Assembly (NCBI GenBank): GCA_963703655.1
Contig: CAVPFA010000003.1
Location: 1,922,001-1,986,000, forward strand
Direction of reading: 5' to 3'
Source of the DNA: CAVPFA01 sp963703655
Lineage (GTDB): Bacteria > Actinomycetota > Acidimicrobiia > Acidimicrobiales > Bog-793
Length of the DNA stretch: 64,000 bases
This document shows positions 37,662 through 45,741 of this stretch, one piece after another. The position numbers were made by a program, and so were the translations under genes. The notes beneath the pieces were generated by a model, which was given only the letters and a program-made list of their open reading frames with translations, was not told the DNA's origin and made no database searches. Every line of letters begins with the position of its first letter. Position 1 is the stretch's first letter.

Positions 37662-38508
37662 TCACAGCCAGCACGTCGTCGACGCTGTCGACGACGAGGG
37701 CTCCGGGCTTCTCTGCGTAATCGCGCGCCCAGTCGTGCACGAGCAGGCTGCGCAGGAGTAGCACCGGCCGTCCGTGTTCGAGCGCCAGTCGTGCCTGCAT
37801 TCGAGCGCCACTCTTCCAGGACGCCTCGACCACCACCGTCGCGGCAGCGTAACCGCTCATCACCGCGTTGCGCATCGGGAAGCTGAGCTTCGTCGGCGGC
37901 GAGTCGGGCCAGAATTGCGAGATCACCGCACCCTTGCGTCCGATTCGGGTCTGAAGGTTCGCGTTTTCGAGCGGGTAGCTTCGCCGAAGGCCGGTGCCGA
38001 TTACCGCGACTACACGCCCTCCCGCCTCTAACGCCGCGGCGAGAGCGGCGGTGTCGATACCCGACGCCAGACCGCTGATCACTGGCACGCCCTTCCCCGA
38101 GAGCTGCTCAGCAAGCCTGCGGGCTTTCGCGAGTCCGCTCGGTGACGCTGAGCGAGTACCGACGATCGCGACACCGTGGGCATCGGAGGGACGAAGCTCG
38201 CCTCGATACATGACGAATGGCGGCCGCTGGTGAATCGCAAGTAGTTGCTGTGGATAGCCGAGATCTAGGAGACTCTCGAATGCGATGCCCTCCTGCTGCC
38301 AGGCGAGGAGGTCGCGTCGAGCGCTCTCCAGTGCCAGTTCCCTCGTCGACGAATCGACCTTGAAGAGGCAGCCGTCAGACTGATCCTCGTCGTTCCAGAC
38401 CGTTATCGCGCTTCTCGCTGTCTCGACCTGCTCGGCGACGGCCGCCCAACTAGTGCGCGGTTGTCGAAGCAGGGCGATCAGGGCTGCCCGCTCGAGGTCC
38501 CTATTCAC
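37618..38508 (-). CDS. shosA: DprA-like protein, ShosA-like antitoxin
   Basis: This protein of 296 residues starts at GTG ('MNRDLERAALIALLRQPRTS'). The DprA Rossmann-like domain is clear: 'VAIVGTRSASPSGLAKARRL', 'VPVISGLASGIDTAALAAAL', 'RVVAVIGTGLRRSYPLEN', 'LSFPMRNAVMSGYAAATVVV'. The His of the common GIDxxAH motif is replaced by Leu. Chromosomal dprA usually sits near topA or the rnh genes; here it sits in a mobile element directly before a phosphoribosyltransferase gene, as in ShosTA. A LexA box in the promoter suggests release of expression on DNA damage. Confidence 0.75.
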   Translation of the reverse strand: MNRDLERAALIALLRQPRTSWAAVAEQVETARSAITVWNDEDQSDGCLFKVDSSTRELALESARRDLLAWQQEGIAFESLLDLGYPQQLLAIHQRPPFVMYRGELRPSDAHGVAIVGTRSASPSGLAKARRLAEQLSGKGVPVISGLASGIDTAALAAALEAGGRVVAVIGTGLRRSYPLENANLQTRIGRKGAVISQFWPDSPPTKLSFPMRNAVMSGYAAATVVVEASWKSGARMQARLALEHGRPVLLLRSLLVHDWARDYAEKPGALVVDSVDDVLAVIERQLAPVGELVWE

Positions 38509-38521
38509 GACTAGATCCTAT

Positions 38522-38535
38522 CGAACAGATGTTCG
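38522..38535. promoter_or_regulatory. LexA (SOS) box before the ShosTA-like operon
   Basis: CGAACAGATGTTCG is a perfect match to the Gram-positive/actinobacterial SOS box CGAAC-N4-GTTCG and ends 14 bp before the ShosA-like GTG (minus strand). A possible -10 (TAGGAT, minus strand) lies between box and start, so LexA would cover the promoter. A partial second dyad, GTTCG-TTTG-CGAAC (38,531-38,544), overlaps it. Confidence 0.75.
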
Positions 38536-38544
38536 TTTGCGAAC

Positions 38545-38976
38545 GATCACCGGGTCGCGTGGGATCCCGTCTGTCGACTCTCCGTGATATCTCAGGCATC
38601 GCGGCCCCAGGTATACCTCAGATTCGCCCTCGTGCCCCTTCTTGCCGTCGTGCCCCCGGCTACATGGTCGTTAGTCCGCCCGCCGCGGGTGACCGCGGCA
38701 AGGCGGTGCCGGGGCCAGTGGGTCCAGGCTGGAGCGGCCCTCCCGCGCCCCCATGCTCGGCAAGCAACCCTGACCAGCTCAGGGGTGCGCTCGCGACGGG
38801 CCTAGCCACGGCCCGCGATGGCCGAATCCGGGGGCACCTCTCGCGATCTCTTATCGTCCAGGAGGCGCACAGGCCGTTCTCTCTCAGCGTGGAGCATCTC
38901 CACGGGGAACAGCCCGACAAGGTCTGATCGAGGCAAGGCGCTCCGATGTCGCATCCCGAGACCTAACCTCTAGCCA
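38545..38976. other. Gene-free stretch before the integrase
   Basis: About 430 bases separate the SOS box from the integrase start. Open frames exist on both strands, but I find no ribosome site with a plausible product and no excisionase-like HTH. Integrase arm sites might lie here, but I found no clear repeated motif. Confidence 0.35.
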
Positions 38977-40206
38977 GTGGCCCAGCTGATCTATCGGGTG
39001 ACCGGCGGCCGGGACGGGACACGCGTATCCCGGACGTTCCGCAGCACCGACGAAGGCCGCAGAGCCGCCTCCTCGTTTGCCGCCGACCTCGAGGGCGCCC
39101 GGACGGTCTACGACGTTCGAATCAGGATCGGCGGCCGCGTTGTCACCCGGACGTTCAAGCGCCGCAAGGACGCCGACGCCCACGCCAGCACCATCGAGGC
39201 AGACAAGCTCCGGGGCGTCGTGGTGGACCCGAGGCGCTCGACGATGACCGTCACGGAGCTGGCCGAGAGCTGGCTCGCTTCCAACCCCAGCAAGCGGGCC
39301 GACACACGGGCGACAGACGAGTACCACCTCCGAGCCCACATCCTCCCTCCAATCGGCACCCACAGGGCGGTGAGCGTCACTCCCGCGCAGCTTCAAGCCC
39401 TGGTGAACGACCTCGCCACCCACCTTGCCCCAAAGACCGTGGGTCGCGCGTACGGCGTCGTACGTGCGATGTTCACCCACGCGTTTGCTACCGACGTGCT
39501 CGCACGGTCGCCTTGTCGTGGCGTGAAGCTCCCTCGGGTCGACGTGAAGGCCCGGCAGATACCAACGCCCGCGGAGGTCACGACGCTCGCCGATGCGATG
39601 CCCGAGAAGTACCGAGCGATGGTCTACCTCGGCGCCGTGCTCGGGCTCCGTTTCTCAGAGATCGCCGGGCTGCGCGTCGGCCGCCTCGACCTGCTCGCCC
39701 GCTCGCTCCTTGTCGCGGAGACGGTCACCCGCGACGGCGTTGGCCGTCCGGTGCTCGGGCCTCCGAAGTCGGCGGCATCGCGCCGGACACTGGCGATCCC
39801 GGCCCCGCTGGTGGAGCTGCTCACTGCGCACCTGCAACTGCGTGGTCTTACCGGCGCTGACGCCGAGGCACTCGTCTTCACCGCGCCGGACGGCGGCCCG
39901 CTCCGGTACGCGAACTGGCGCAATCGTGTTTGGGTGCCTGCCTGTCGGGCAACCGGAGTCGACGGGCTTGGCTTCCACGCGCTCCGGCGCGCCTCTGCCA
40001 CGGCGCTGGTGCTCGAAGGCGTTGACCTGAAGACCGCCCAGACGCGCCTCGGTCACTCTGACTCGCGCCTCACGCTGAACCTTTACGCGCAGGCCGTCGT
40101 CGAAGCGGACCGGGACGCAGCCGACCTCCTCGCGACTCGGTTCATGAATCACCCGCGCGATGGACGCGCGATGGATAAGGCAAGAACAAGGCAACCCGAC
40201 CGGTAG
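38977..40206 (+). CDS. Tyrosine integrase of the tRNA-Ala element
   Basis: The protein is 409 residues, GTG start. An AP2-like N-terminal arm-binding part (~1-85) and SAM-like core-binding domain (~90-185) precede the catalytic domain. The catalytic set is complete: Arg225 in 'VLGLRFSEIAGLRV', Lys264 in 'GPPKSAASRRTLAI', His334 and Arg337 in 'FHALRRASATALVL', His360 in 'TRLGHSDSRLTLNL' and Tyr370 ('LYAQAVVE'). The stop is 27 bp from the tRNA-Ala gene, the classic position for an element that integrates into a tRNA 3' end. It is intact, unlike the integrase of the second island. Confidence 0.92.
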   Translation: MAQLIYRVTGGRDGTRVSRTFRSTDEGRRAASSFAADLEGARTVYDVRIRIGGRVVTRTFKRRKDADAHASTIEADKLRGVVVDPRRSTMTVTELAESWLASNPSKRADTRATDEYHLRAHILPPIGTHRAVSVTPAQLQALVNDLATHLAPKTVGRAYGVVRAMFTHAFATDVLARSPCRGVKLPRVDVKARQIPTPAEVTTLADAMPEKYRAMVYLGAVLGLRFSEIAGLRVGRLDLLARSLLVAETVTRDGVGRPVLGPPKSAASRRTLAIPAPLVELLTAHLQLRGLTGADAEALVFTAPDGGPLRYANWRNRVWVPACRATGVDGLGFHALRRASATALVLEGVDLKTAQTRLGHSDSRLTLNLYAQAVVEADRDAADLLATRFMNHPRDGRAMDKARTRQPDR

Positions 40207-40227
40207 ATGGCCTCCGACTAGGACATT

Positions 40228-40279
40228 TGGAGTGGAGGTGAGCGGACTCGAACCGCCGACTTCCACGTTGCGAACGTGG
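40228..40279. repeat. Right attachment site (attR), 52-bp repeat within tRNA-Ala
   Basis: Identical to 12,691-12,742. It runs from 5 bp beyond the acceptor end through the T arm, variable region and anticodon arm of the tRNA-Ala gene. The intact tRNA copy is kept on this side, as expected if integration reconstructs the gene. Confidence 0.9.
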
Positions 40280-40305
40280 CGCTCTACCAGCTGAGCTACA
40301 CCCCC
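40233..40305 (-). tRNA. tRNA-Ala(CGC)
   Basis: The minus strand gives a 73-nt cloverleaf: acceptor GGGGGTG pairing with CACCTCC, D arm TAGCTCAGCTGGTAGAGC, anticodon stem CCACG/CGTGG with loop TTCGCAA (anticodon CGC), and T arm with GGTTCGAGTCC. The G3-T70 wobble, the identity element of tRNA-Ala, is present. The discriminator is A; CCA is not encoded. It is the integration target of the 27.6-kb element. Confidence 0.93.
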
Positions 40306-40460
40306 GGGGAACCAGCCACCGGACAATCGGGACGTTGCTGCCAGAACACGGCTTGCCGGTTCCGACCTATGACTCAGGTTAGCCGAGGGGTCCGCGACGA
40401 CCGTGAAGGCCCGGGGCTCCGCCCGTGCGTGGCACGGCGAGATGAACCGTGGTCAGCCGG

Positions 40461-41156
40461 TCAGCGCCCGCCGGCCACGATCTCACGGTCGAACCGCCTG
40501 TCGTCGAGCAGATCCTCCTCGAGCAGATCCTCGTCAGCCCAGCTCGCCTTTTTCACCATGACCCGCACGTTGGCGACGTGCGCCGGCGCGGTCCCCACCG
40601 CCCACACACTCGAGCGCGGGTCGATTCGGCGATCTTCGAAGTCGGCGACCTTGACCTCGCGCTCCATCGCGCGTCGTTGGAAGTGAATTAGCAGCGCCAG
40701 GTAGGCCGCCGTTGCACCGAAAGCCAGCAGCGAGGCGTCCCAGAGCACCCGCAGCACAGGGACGATTCCAAGAACGAGGAAGAACAACATGACCGCGACG
40801 AGCACGAGGATGACCTGGCGACGGCGCGCCGCCTGCGCTGTCGTACGGCGCGTGACCTGAGAAGGGGATCGCCGGGCGGGCTCGTCAATCTCGTCAATGT
40901 CACGCTCCGCGCTCGACACAACGCCCGACGACATCCGAAAACCACTACCCGGCTTCGTCCGGCCAGTGGCAAGTGCGATTTCCGGATGGGCGGCGCTTGC
41001 CGCCAGACGCGGGTACGCGCGCCGCAGGCCGCGGAGCTGGCGATGGAAGGAATCCACTGAGTTTGCGAGCCGGTGCTCGGAGAGCTTGCGGAGAATCATC
41101 GGCGTCAGAGCGACCACCCAGATGACTGCCAGCACCGCTATGACCACCAGGCTCAC
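40461..41156 (-). CDS. SepX/GlpR-like membrane protein of the division cluster
   Basis: The 231-residue protein begins with an N-terminal TM helix ('MSLVVIAVLAVIWVVALTPM') followed at once by 'ILRKLSEHRLANSVDSFHRQ', the pattern of actinobacterial SepX / GlpR (Rv0996-type) proteins. A second hydrophobic pair lies near residues 115-160 ('VILVLVAVMLFFLVLGIVPV'). The C-terminus is acidic. It follows moaC and a MoeA/Glp-like gene. In Corynebacterium and Streptomyces, Glp binds FtsZ and the membrane receptor GlpR/SepX at the division site. The call rests on topology and neighbourhood. Confidence 0.65.
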   Translation of the reverse strand: MSLVVIAVLAVIWVVALTPMILRKLSEHRLANSVDSFHRQLRGLRRAYPRLAASAAHPEIALATGRTKPGSGFRMSSGVVSSAERDIDEIDEPARRSPSQVTRRTTAQAARRRQVILVLVAVMLFFLVLGIVPVLRVLWDASLLAFGATAAYLALLIHFQRRAMEREVKVADFEDRRIDPRSSVWAVGTAPAHVANVRVMVKKASWADEDLLEEDLLDDRRFDREIVAGGR

Positions 41157-41189
41157 GCTCCTAAGACCGCCCTGCCGTCTCGGAAGACG

Positions 41190-41714
41190 CTAATCAAGGG
41201 TCTCGGCCGACTGGTGGATGTTGCTGCGAACAGGCGCGCTCGCCCGGCGCCAAACGCCCGAGCGACCTCCGGTCTTCTCCCAGAGACAGAGTTCTTCGAC
41301 GACCATGCTGCGGTCGGCCGATTTGCACATGTCGTAGATGGTGAGTGCCGCGACCGCGCAGGCAGTGAGGGCTTCCATCTCGACGCCGGTCCGGTCGACC
41401 GCTTCGACCTGTGTCTCGACCTCGACGTAGTCGTCGCCGATCGTGAAGTTCAGGTACACGGATCCGACGAGCAACGGGTGGCAGAGAGGGATGAGGTCGG
41501 CCGTGCGCTTGGCTCCTTGAATCCCGGCGATTCGTGCCGCGCCGAGAACGTCGCCCTTGTTGATCGCGTTGCTGGCTATCTTGACCGTCGTCTCGGGGAG
41601 CATCCGTACCTTGCATCGCGCGAGCGCTCGGCGGTGTGTCGCCTCCTTGGGGGTGACATCCACCATGCGAGCCCGGCCGAGCGGGTCGAGATGGGTCAGT
41701 CCTCGCTCCGACAT
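41190..41714 (-). CDS. moaC: Cyclic pyranopterin monophosphate synthase
   Basis: The 174-residue product 'LTHLDPLGRARMVDVTPKEA' continues with 'KGDVLGAARIAGIQGAKRTA', 'LIPLCHPLLVGSVYLNFTIG' and 'GVEMEALTACAVAALTIYDM', followed by 'CKSADRSMVV'. These are the signature blocks of MoaC, including the catalytic Lys/His surroundings. MoaC converts the MoaA product to cyclic pyranopterin monophosphate in molybdenum-cofactor synthesis. It is 33 bp from the SepX/GlpR-like gene and downstream of the MoeA/Glp-like gene in the same direction. The C-terminal ~25 residues are extra. Confidence 0.92.
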   Translation of the reverse strand: MSERGLTHLDPLGRARMVDVTPKEATHRRALARCKVRMLPETTVKIASNAINKGDVLGAARIAGIQGAKRTADLIPLCHPLLVGSVYLNFTIGDDYVEVETQVEAVDRTGVEMEALTACAVAALTIYDMCKSADRSMVVEELCLWEKTGGRSGVWRRASAPVRSNIHQSAETLD

Positions 41715-41837
41715 CCGGGGCAGTCTACGCGGTGAAGCCGACGCGCGCCTCGGCCGCTGCTCGGCCTTGCGGGGCGACGGCGCGCCTCATTCTCGACCGG
41801 CCCCCAAAACATCGGCCTCCCGCCATAGCCCGCAGGG

Positions 41838-43104
41838 TCAGGCGAGTGTGCCCATGAGCAGAATCTGGATTTCACCGCCGGCCACTACACCGTCGCCATC
41901 GGGTACTAGTGCCAGAGCGTTGGCGGCAGCCATGGCCGCCAGCTGGTGGGAGGCTTGTCCGCCGGCCGAACGGACGACGATCCGGCCGTCCGGACCCATG
42001 GCGGCGACGACGCGCAGCAGATGGAGCTTCCCGTCCGGCCGCCGCTCAAAGTCCTCGGCGGCAACAGCCGGGAGACGGCGGGTGAGTGGCGAGCGATGAC
42101 CGGCGAGCTTTCTGAGCGCCGGCAGCGCGACGACCTGGTAGCTCACCATTGACGAGACGGGATTGCCGGGCAGGCCGAAAACCGGCACGAAGCGTCCGAC
42201 AGGTGTGGCGACCATGGCGAAGGACAATGGCTTGGCAGGCTTGATAGCGATCTTGAATTGATAGACCCGCCCCCCGAGCTCACCCACCAGCTTTTCGAGG
42301 GCGACCTTCACGAAGTCGAACTCACCCATGCTGACCCCACCGGAAGTGAGCAACGCGTCGCAGCGGTCGATCCCCTCGCGCAGCCGCTCCGAGATGGCCT
42401 CCTCGTCGTCGCGAAGAGCACCGAGGTCGATGCCGGCAAAGCCGTCCCGCTGCAGCGACGCCAGCAGGCCCTGACGGTTGGAGTCGCGGATCTGGCCGAG
42501 CTCGAGAGGCCGCCCCTCGTCCACGAGCTCGTCCCCGGTCGAAAGGACGCCGACCTTCGGCCGAGGGTGGACTCTGATGAGGGTCGCATCGACGCTCGCG
42601 AGCAGGCCGAGATGGGCCGGCCCGATCTCGGTGCCTGCAGCCAGAGCAAGATCGCCGCGGCGAAGGTCGCTGCCGGCGGAGCGGATGAATGCCCCGGCGG
42701 CAACATGTTCCAGGATTCGAACCCTTCCGGGCGATGATCCCGCCTCCGTCCGCTCGACGATCGCGATCCCGTCGGCGCCGGGGGGCAGCGGGGCTCCCGT
42801 CATTATTTGGATCGCCGTTCCGGGTTCCACTGGCTGGACGGGCGCCACGCCAGCCGGCAAGACGCCGATAACCGACAGCTCCACGGGCGCACCCGCCGTG
42901 TCTTCCGCCGCGCACTGCGTACCCGTCCATCGCCGTGTTGGCGAACGGGGGCAGGTCCTCGGCCGCTCGAACGTCCTCAGCGAGGACGAAGCCCAGGGAC
43001 CCGCCCAGTCCGATCTCGACCGGCTCGAGGACCAGGCACGAGCTGAGTACGATCCGCTGCACCTCTTCGAGAGCGACCAGCTGCTCAACGCCCCTTTGGT
43101 TCAT
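41838..43104 (-). CDS. moeA: Molybdopterin molybdenumtransferase MoeA / gephyrin-like Glp, one frameshift
   Basis: The start at 43,104 gives 'MNQRGVEQLVALEEVQRIVL' and 'LPPFANTAMDGYAVR', the MoeA N-terminus with the conserved DGYA. A one-base deletion near 42,915 moves the rest to another frame: 'AIQIMTGAPLPPGADGIAIV', 'GVLSTGDELVDEGRPLELGQ', 'TSGGVSMGEFDFVKVALEKL', 'PVFGLPGNPVSSMVSYQVVA'. About 422 residues, normal for MoeA. Actinobacteria often have a MoeA paralogue, Glp, acting in cell division beside SepX/GlpR; the neighbour suggests this one. Enzyme versus scaffold role cannot be decided here. Confidence 0.82.
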
Positions 43105-43142
43105 CGTGCTCCTCTCGGGGTAAGGGCTTGTGAACGCCACGA

Positions 43143-43174
43143 TATACTTGGCACTCGCGAAGTGAGAGTGCTGA
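43143..43174. promoter_or_regulatory. -10 element and CIRCE-like (HrcA) operator
   Basis: TTGGCACTC (43,148-43,156), a 9-bp spacer, then GAGTGCTGA (43,166-43,174) matches the CIRCE consensus TTAGCACTC-N9-GAGTGCTAA with one symmetric mismatch per arm. TATACT (43,143-43,148), a good -10, overlaps its left end. It lies ~60 bp before the FmdB gene and in the divergent space to the MoeA/Glp gene. HrcA normally controls groES/groEL; its use here is inferred. Confidence 0.6.
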
Positions 43175-43232
43175 CGGGGCCCGCCAGCAGGTACGCAGGG
43201 CCTAGACCGAAAGACGGAAGGGACACCAGGAG

Positions 43233-43673
43233 ATGCCGACCTACGAGTATGCGTGCAAAGCATGCCGAGAGCACCTCGAGGTCGTGCAGTCCTTCAAGGA
43301 TGACGCGCTCACCGAATGTCCCAACTGCGGTGGCAACCTGAGGAAGGTCTTCGGGAACATCGGGATCGTGTTCAAGGGCAATGGTTTTTACAAGAACGAC
43401 AGCCGCGCTACGAATGGTGCCTCGAAGCCGGCGGCATCCGAGTCTGGCACCGGCTCCGAGACTGCGGCGCCCTCGGCGGCTGGCGAGGCGGCCAAGCCCG
43501 CCGCCGGCGACGGCACCGGGCCGGCAAAGACGCCCGCTCCAGCTCCGGCGGCCCCAGCAGGCGACTCCGTCGTCCACCACGACCACGTCAAGCGCGGCGG
43601 CCGCTTCCTAGCGGCAGCTCCGATCCGCCCCTCCGGCGAGCGCCGCGGGCACCTGAGATGTCAGCCGTGGTAG
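43233..43673 (+). CDS. FmdB-family zinc-ribbon protein
   Basis: Residues 1-45 are a FmdB putative regulatory zinc ribbon: 'MPTYEYACKACREHLEVVQS' and 'ECPNCGGNLRKVFGNIGI' (CxxC...CxxC). A long Ala/Pro/Gly-rich, low-complexity tail of ~75 residues follows, then a short basic end. The coding 3' end overlaps the convergent PHP gene by 13 bp. The family is widespread but poorly defined. The CIRCE-like operator upstream hints at heat-shock control. Confidence 0.85.
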   Translation: MPTYEYACKACREHLEVVQSFKDDALTECPNCGGNLRKVFGNIGIVFKGNGFYKNDSRATNGASKPAASESGTGSETAAPSAAGEAAKPAAGDGTGPAKTPAPAPAAPAGDSVVHHDHVKRGGRFLAAAPIRPSGERRGHLRCQPW

Positions 43674-44389
43674 CGAGACGTAGAGGGCACGATTCGTGAT
43701 TCGAATCGCCGGGGTCCGTCGAAGTGGTGACCAACGACTCGGCCGCCTCGAAGCGACCGGAGCAGCGACGCTGCGTCGGTGAAGTCGTCCACCTCCACGT
43801 AGACCGATCCGATCGCCTCGGGGACGTGTGCGTCCGAGCCAGCTCCGCCAGGCAGCTCGAGGGCCGCCGCGGCCCGTTCCGCTTGAAGGTTCACATGTTC
43901 CAGCGACGTCTTGCCGTTGCGCACCTCGATGGCGTCGATCAGCCCGCTCGCTGCGAGATCCTGGAGCACCGCTCCGTCGAGGTGGTGGCGGAGCGGGTCG
44001 AACGGGTGCGGTACGTACACAAGACCTCCCTGGTCGCGAATGGCCAGGGCCGTGTCGCGAGCGGATCGGAGCCCTGCTGTGATTCGTTCGGAGAGAAACA
44101 AGCCGATCAGCTCGCCAGATGGAGTGCGCTGTTCCTGTCCGACCACGACCCTGCACCCGAGGGGGTCGCGCAAGATGAGAGCGCCGGTCACGGTCGAATG
44201 GTCGGTGATGCAGACGACGTCGAGGCCCGCGCCGGCGACAGCCTCGACGAGCTCGTCTGGAGTGGTCGTCGAGTCGCCAGACCACATCGTGTGAACATGG
44301 CAGTCGAGGCGCAGCTTGCCTTCGGTGCGCGGGGCTGCGAGATGCGGGTGACGGTCGAGCGCGTCCACCGACGAGCTCAGGCGCGTCAC
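43661..44389 (-). CDS. PHP-domain metal-dependent phosphoesterase
   Basis: In this 242-residue protein 'LRLDCHVHTMWSGDSTTTPD' carries the first PHP motif (HxH), 'GLDVVCITDHSTVTGAL' the second, 'GGLVYVPHPFDPLR' the third and 'GAGSDAHVPEAIGS' the fourth, so the metal site is complete. Relatives hydrolyse nucleotide or 3',5'-bisphosphates, or act in DNA repair. It overlaps the tldE stop by ATGA, so it is the last gene of a four-gene minus-strand operon. Confidence 0.85.
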   Translation of the reverse strand: MTRLSSSVDALDRHPHLAAPRTEGKLRLDCHVHTMWSGDSTTTPDELVEAVAGAGLDVVCITDHSTVTGALILRDPLGCRVVVGQEQRTPSGELIGLFLSERITAGLRSARDTALAIRDQGGLVYVPHPFDPLRHHLDGAVLQDLAASGLIDAIEVRNGKTSLEHVNLQAERAAAALELPGGAGSDAHVPEAIGSVYVEVDDFTDAASLLRSLRGGRVVGHHFDGPRRFESRIVPSTSRYHG

Positions 44390-45741
44390 GCCCCGCCCAT
44401 CGCGACGTCATCGACGGCGAGCGTGACGCCGGCCGCGGGGCCGGGGAGCCACTCGACGTCGGACCCAACGGCAACGACGTGTTGCAGCATGCGTTGAATC
44501 GTCGACGCGATCGTCACTTCGCGGACCGGCTCTGCGAGCTGGCCTCCGCGGATCATGAGACCCTCGGCGCCGACGGAGAAGTCACCACTCACGCGATTGA
44601 CCCCAGAATGCACGCCCGTGATCGACTGGACGAGGAATCCCTCTGTGACCTTCGCGACGATCTCCGTCTGGTCGAGGTCCCCGGGCAGCAGCGACAGAGC
44701 ACGCGCACCGACGCCAGGAGTGGTTCGGAACCCGCCTCGAACCGCTGAGCCGGTCGAAACCGTGCCGGCGAGGCGTCCGGCATAGGTGTCGTACAGGAAC
44801 CCCATGAGCTCGCCGTTTCCGATCAGCGAATTGCGCCGGCACGCCAGCCCTTCGGCGTCATGTCTCGAAGCGCCGTAAGCGAACCGGTTCGTCGGATCGT
44901 CGACGAGGCTCAGCTCGCAGGCGCCGACTTGTTCGCCGACCCTGCCCTCGAACAGCGAACGACCCTTGGCGACCTCCTCACCCGACAGGGTGCCGGCGAG
45001 GACGCCAAGCAGCCTGGCCGTCACTCGTCGGTCGAGTACAACCGTCAGTCTCTTGCTCTTGGCCTTGGTCGCTCCGAGCAGGCGGGTTGCACGGTCGACG
45101 GCGTCGGTTGCTGCGGCTTCGAGGTCGAGCTCGACGGGCGCCCGACCCACCGCGTAGGCGAAACCCGACTGGGTGTCGGTGCCGTCACCGGCCAGCGCGT
45201 GGACGAACAGATAGCAGCGGGTGCGCCGGTTTGCTGCCTCGATTCCACTGGAGGTCGCGATCGCCGCCTCACCAAGACCGTCGACGTAGTCCGACGAGAC
45301 GACCTGGCGGATTCGGGGGTCGCCGGCGCGAACTTGCCGCTCCAGATCGAGGGCGAGAGCCACCTTGTCGCCGGTCGGGAACGAGACCAATTCCTCCCCC
45401 CAGAGGTCGAGCTCTGGGGGCTCTACTCCGTCGGGCGAGGCGAGACCGCAATGGTCGTCGACCGTTGCGAACTTGGCGTTGTCGCGAGCCTCGCTCAGCG
45501 CCTCGGCCGAAGCGGCCTCGTCGAGCGCTCCGACATAGGAGAAACCCTGCCTTCCCTCCGAAATCACCCGTATTCCCACGCCGGCCGACTCCGAGGACGT
45601 GAGCTGTTCGATCGCGCCTTCGAAGACCCGGATCGAGGTCTCTCGACCCCGGGCGACGTAGACCTCGACCTCTTCACCCGCAGTCGCCGCCCAAGCCACC
45701 TCGCGGGCCAGTTCGAGGAGCTCAGGCACTCGCGGTGCCAC
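44386..45741 (-). CDS. tldE: Metalloprotease subunit TldE/PmbA
   Basis: The product, 451 residues, shows the modulator-of-gyrase fold: 'VYVARGRETSIRVFEGAIEQ', 'SAGVGIRVISEGRQGFSYVG' and the C-terminal 'VNRVSGDFSVGAEGLMIRGG'. It lacks the HExxxH motif, as expected for TldE, which pairs with TldD to form the active heterodimer that degrades unfolded peptides and matures some RiPPs. It overlaps the upstream tldD by 20 bp. No precursor-peptide gene was noticed nearby. Confidence 0.93.
   Translation of the reverse strand: MAPRVPELLELAREVAWAATAGEEVEVYVARGRETSIRVFEGAIEQLTSSESAGVGIRVISEGRQGFSYVGALDEAASAEALSEARDNAKFATVDDHCGLASPDGVEPPELDLWGEELVSFPTGDKVALALDLERQVRAGDPRIRQVVSSDYVDGLGEAAIATSSGIEAANRRTRCYLFVHALAGDGTDTQSGFAYAVGRAPVELDLEAAATDAVDRATRLLGATKAKSKRLTVVLDRRVTARLLGVLAGTLSGEEVAKGRSLFEGRVGEQVGACELSLVDDPTNRFAYGASRHDAEGLACRRNSLIGNGELMGFLYDTYAGRLAGTVSTGSAVRGGFRTTPGVGARALSLLPGDLDQTEIVAKVTEGFLVQSITGVHSGVNRVSGDFSVGAEGLMIRGGQLAEPVREVTIASTIQRMLQHVVAVGSDVEWLPGPAAGVTLAVDDVAMGGA

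Larger units (their letters stand above)
12691..40279. mobile_element. 27.6-kb integrative element in tRNA-Ala(CGC), carrying a defence island
   Basis: The ends are perfect 52-bp direct repeats derived from the 3' part of tRNA-Ala. A tyrosine integrase gene (38,977-40,206) stops only 27 bp from the tRNA. The interior has primase-like, HTH, recombinase and antirestriction genes on the left and several antiviral modules on the right. No conjugation or phage structural genes were recognised, so it may be a satellite-like or mobilisable island. Genes outside both ends are of ordinary chromosomal type on the right and accessory type on the left. Confidence 0.85.

Noticed and set aside
37618..38508. 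Housekeeping dprA and comF for DNA uptake
   Set aside because: Neighbours are mobile-element genes, the GIDxxAH His is lost, and the two genes overlap in the ShosTA order; natural transformation partners are absent.
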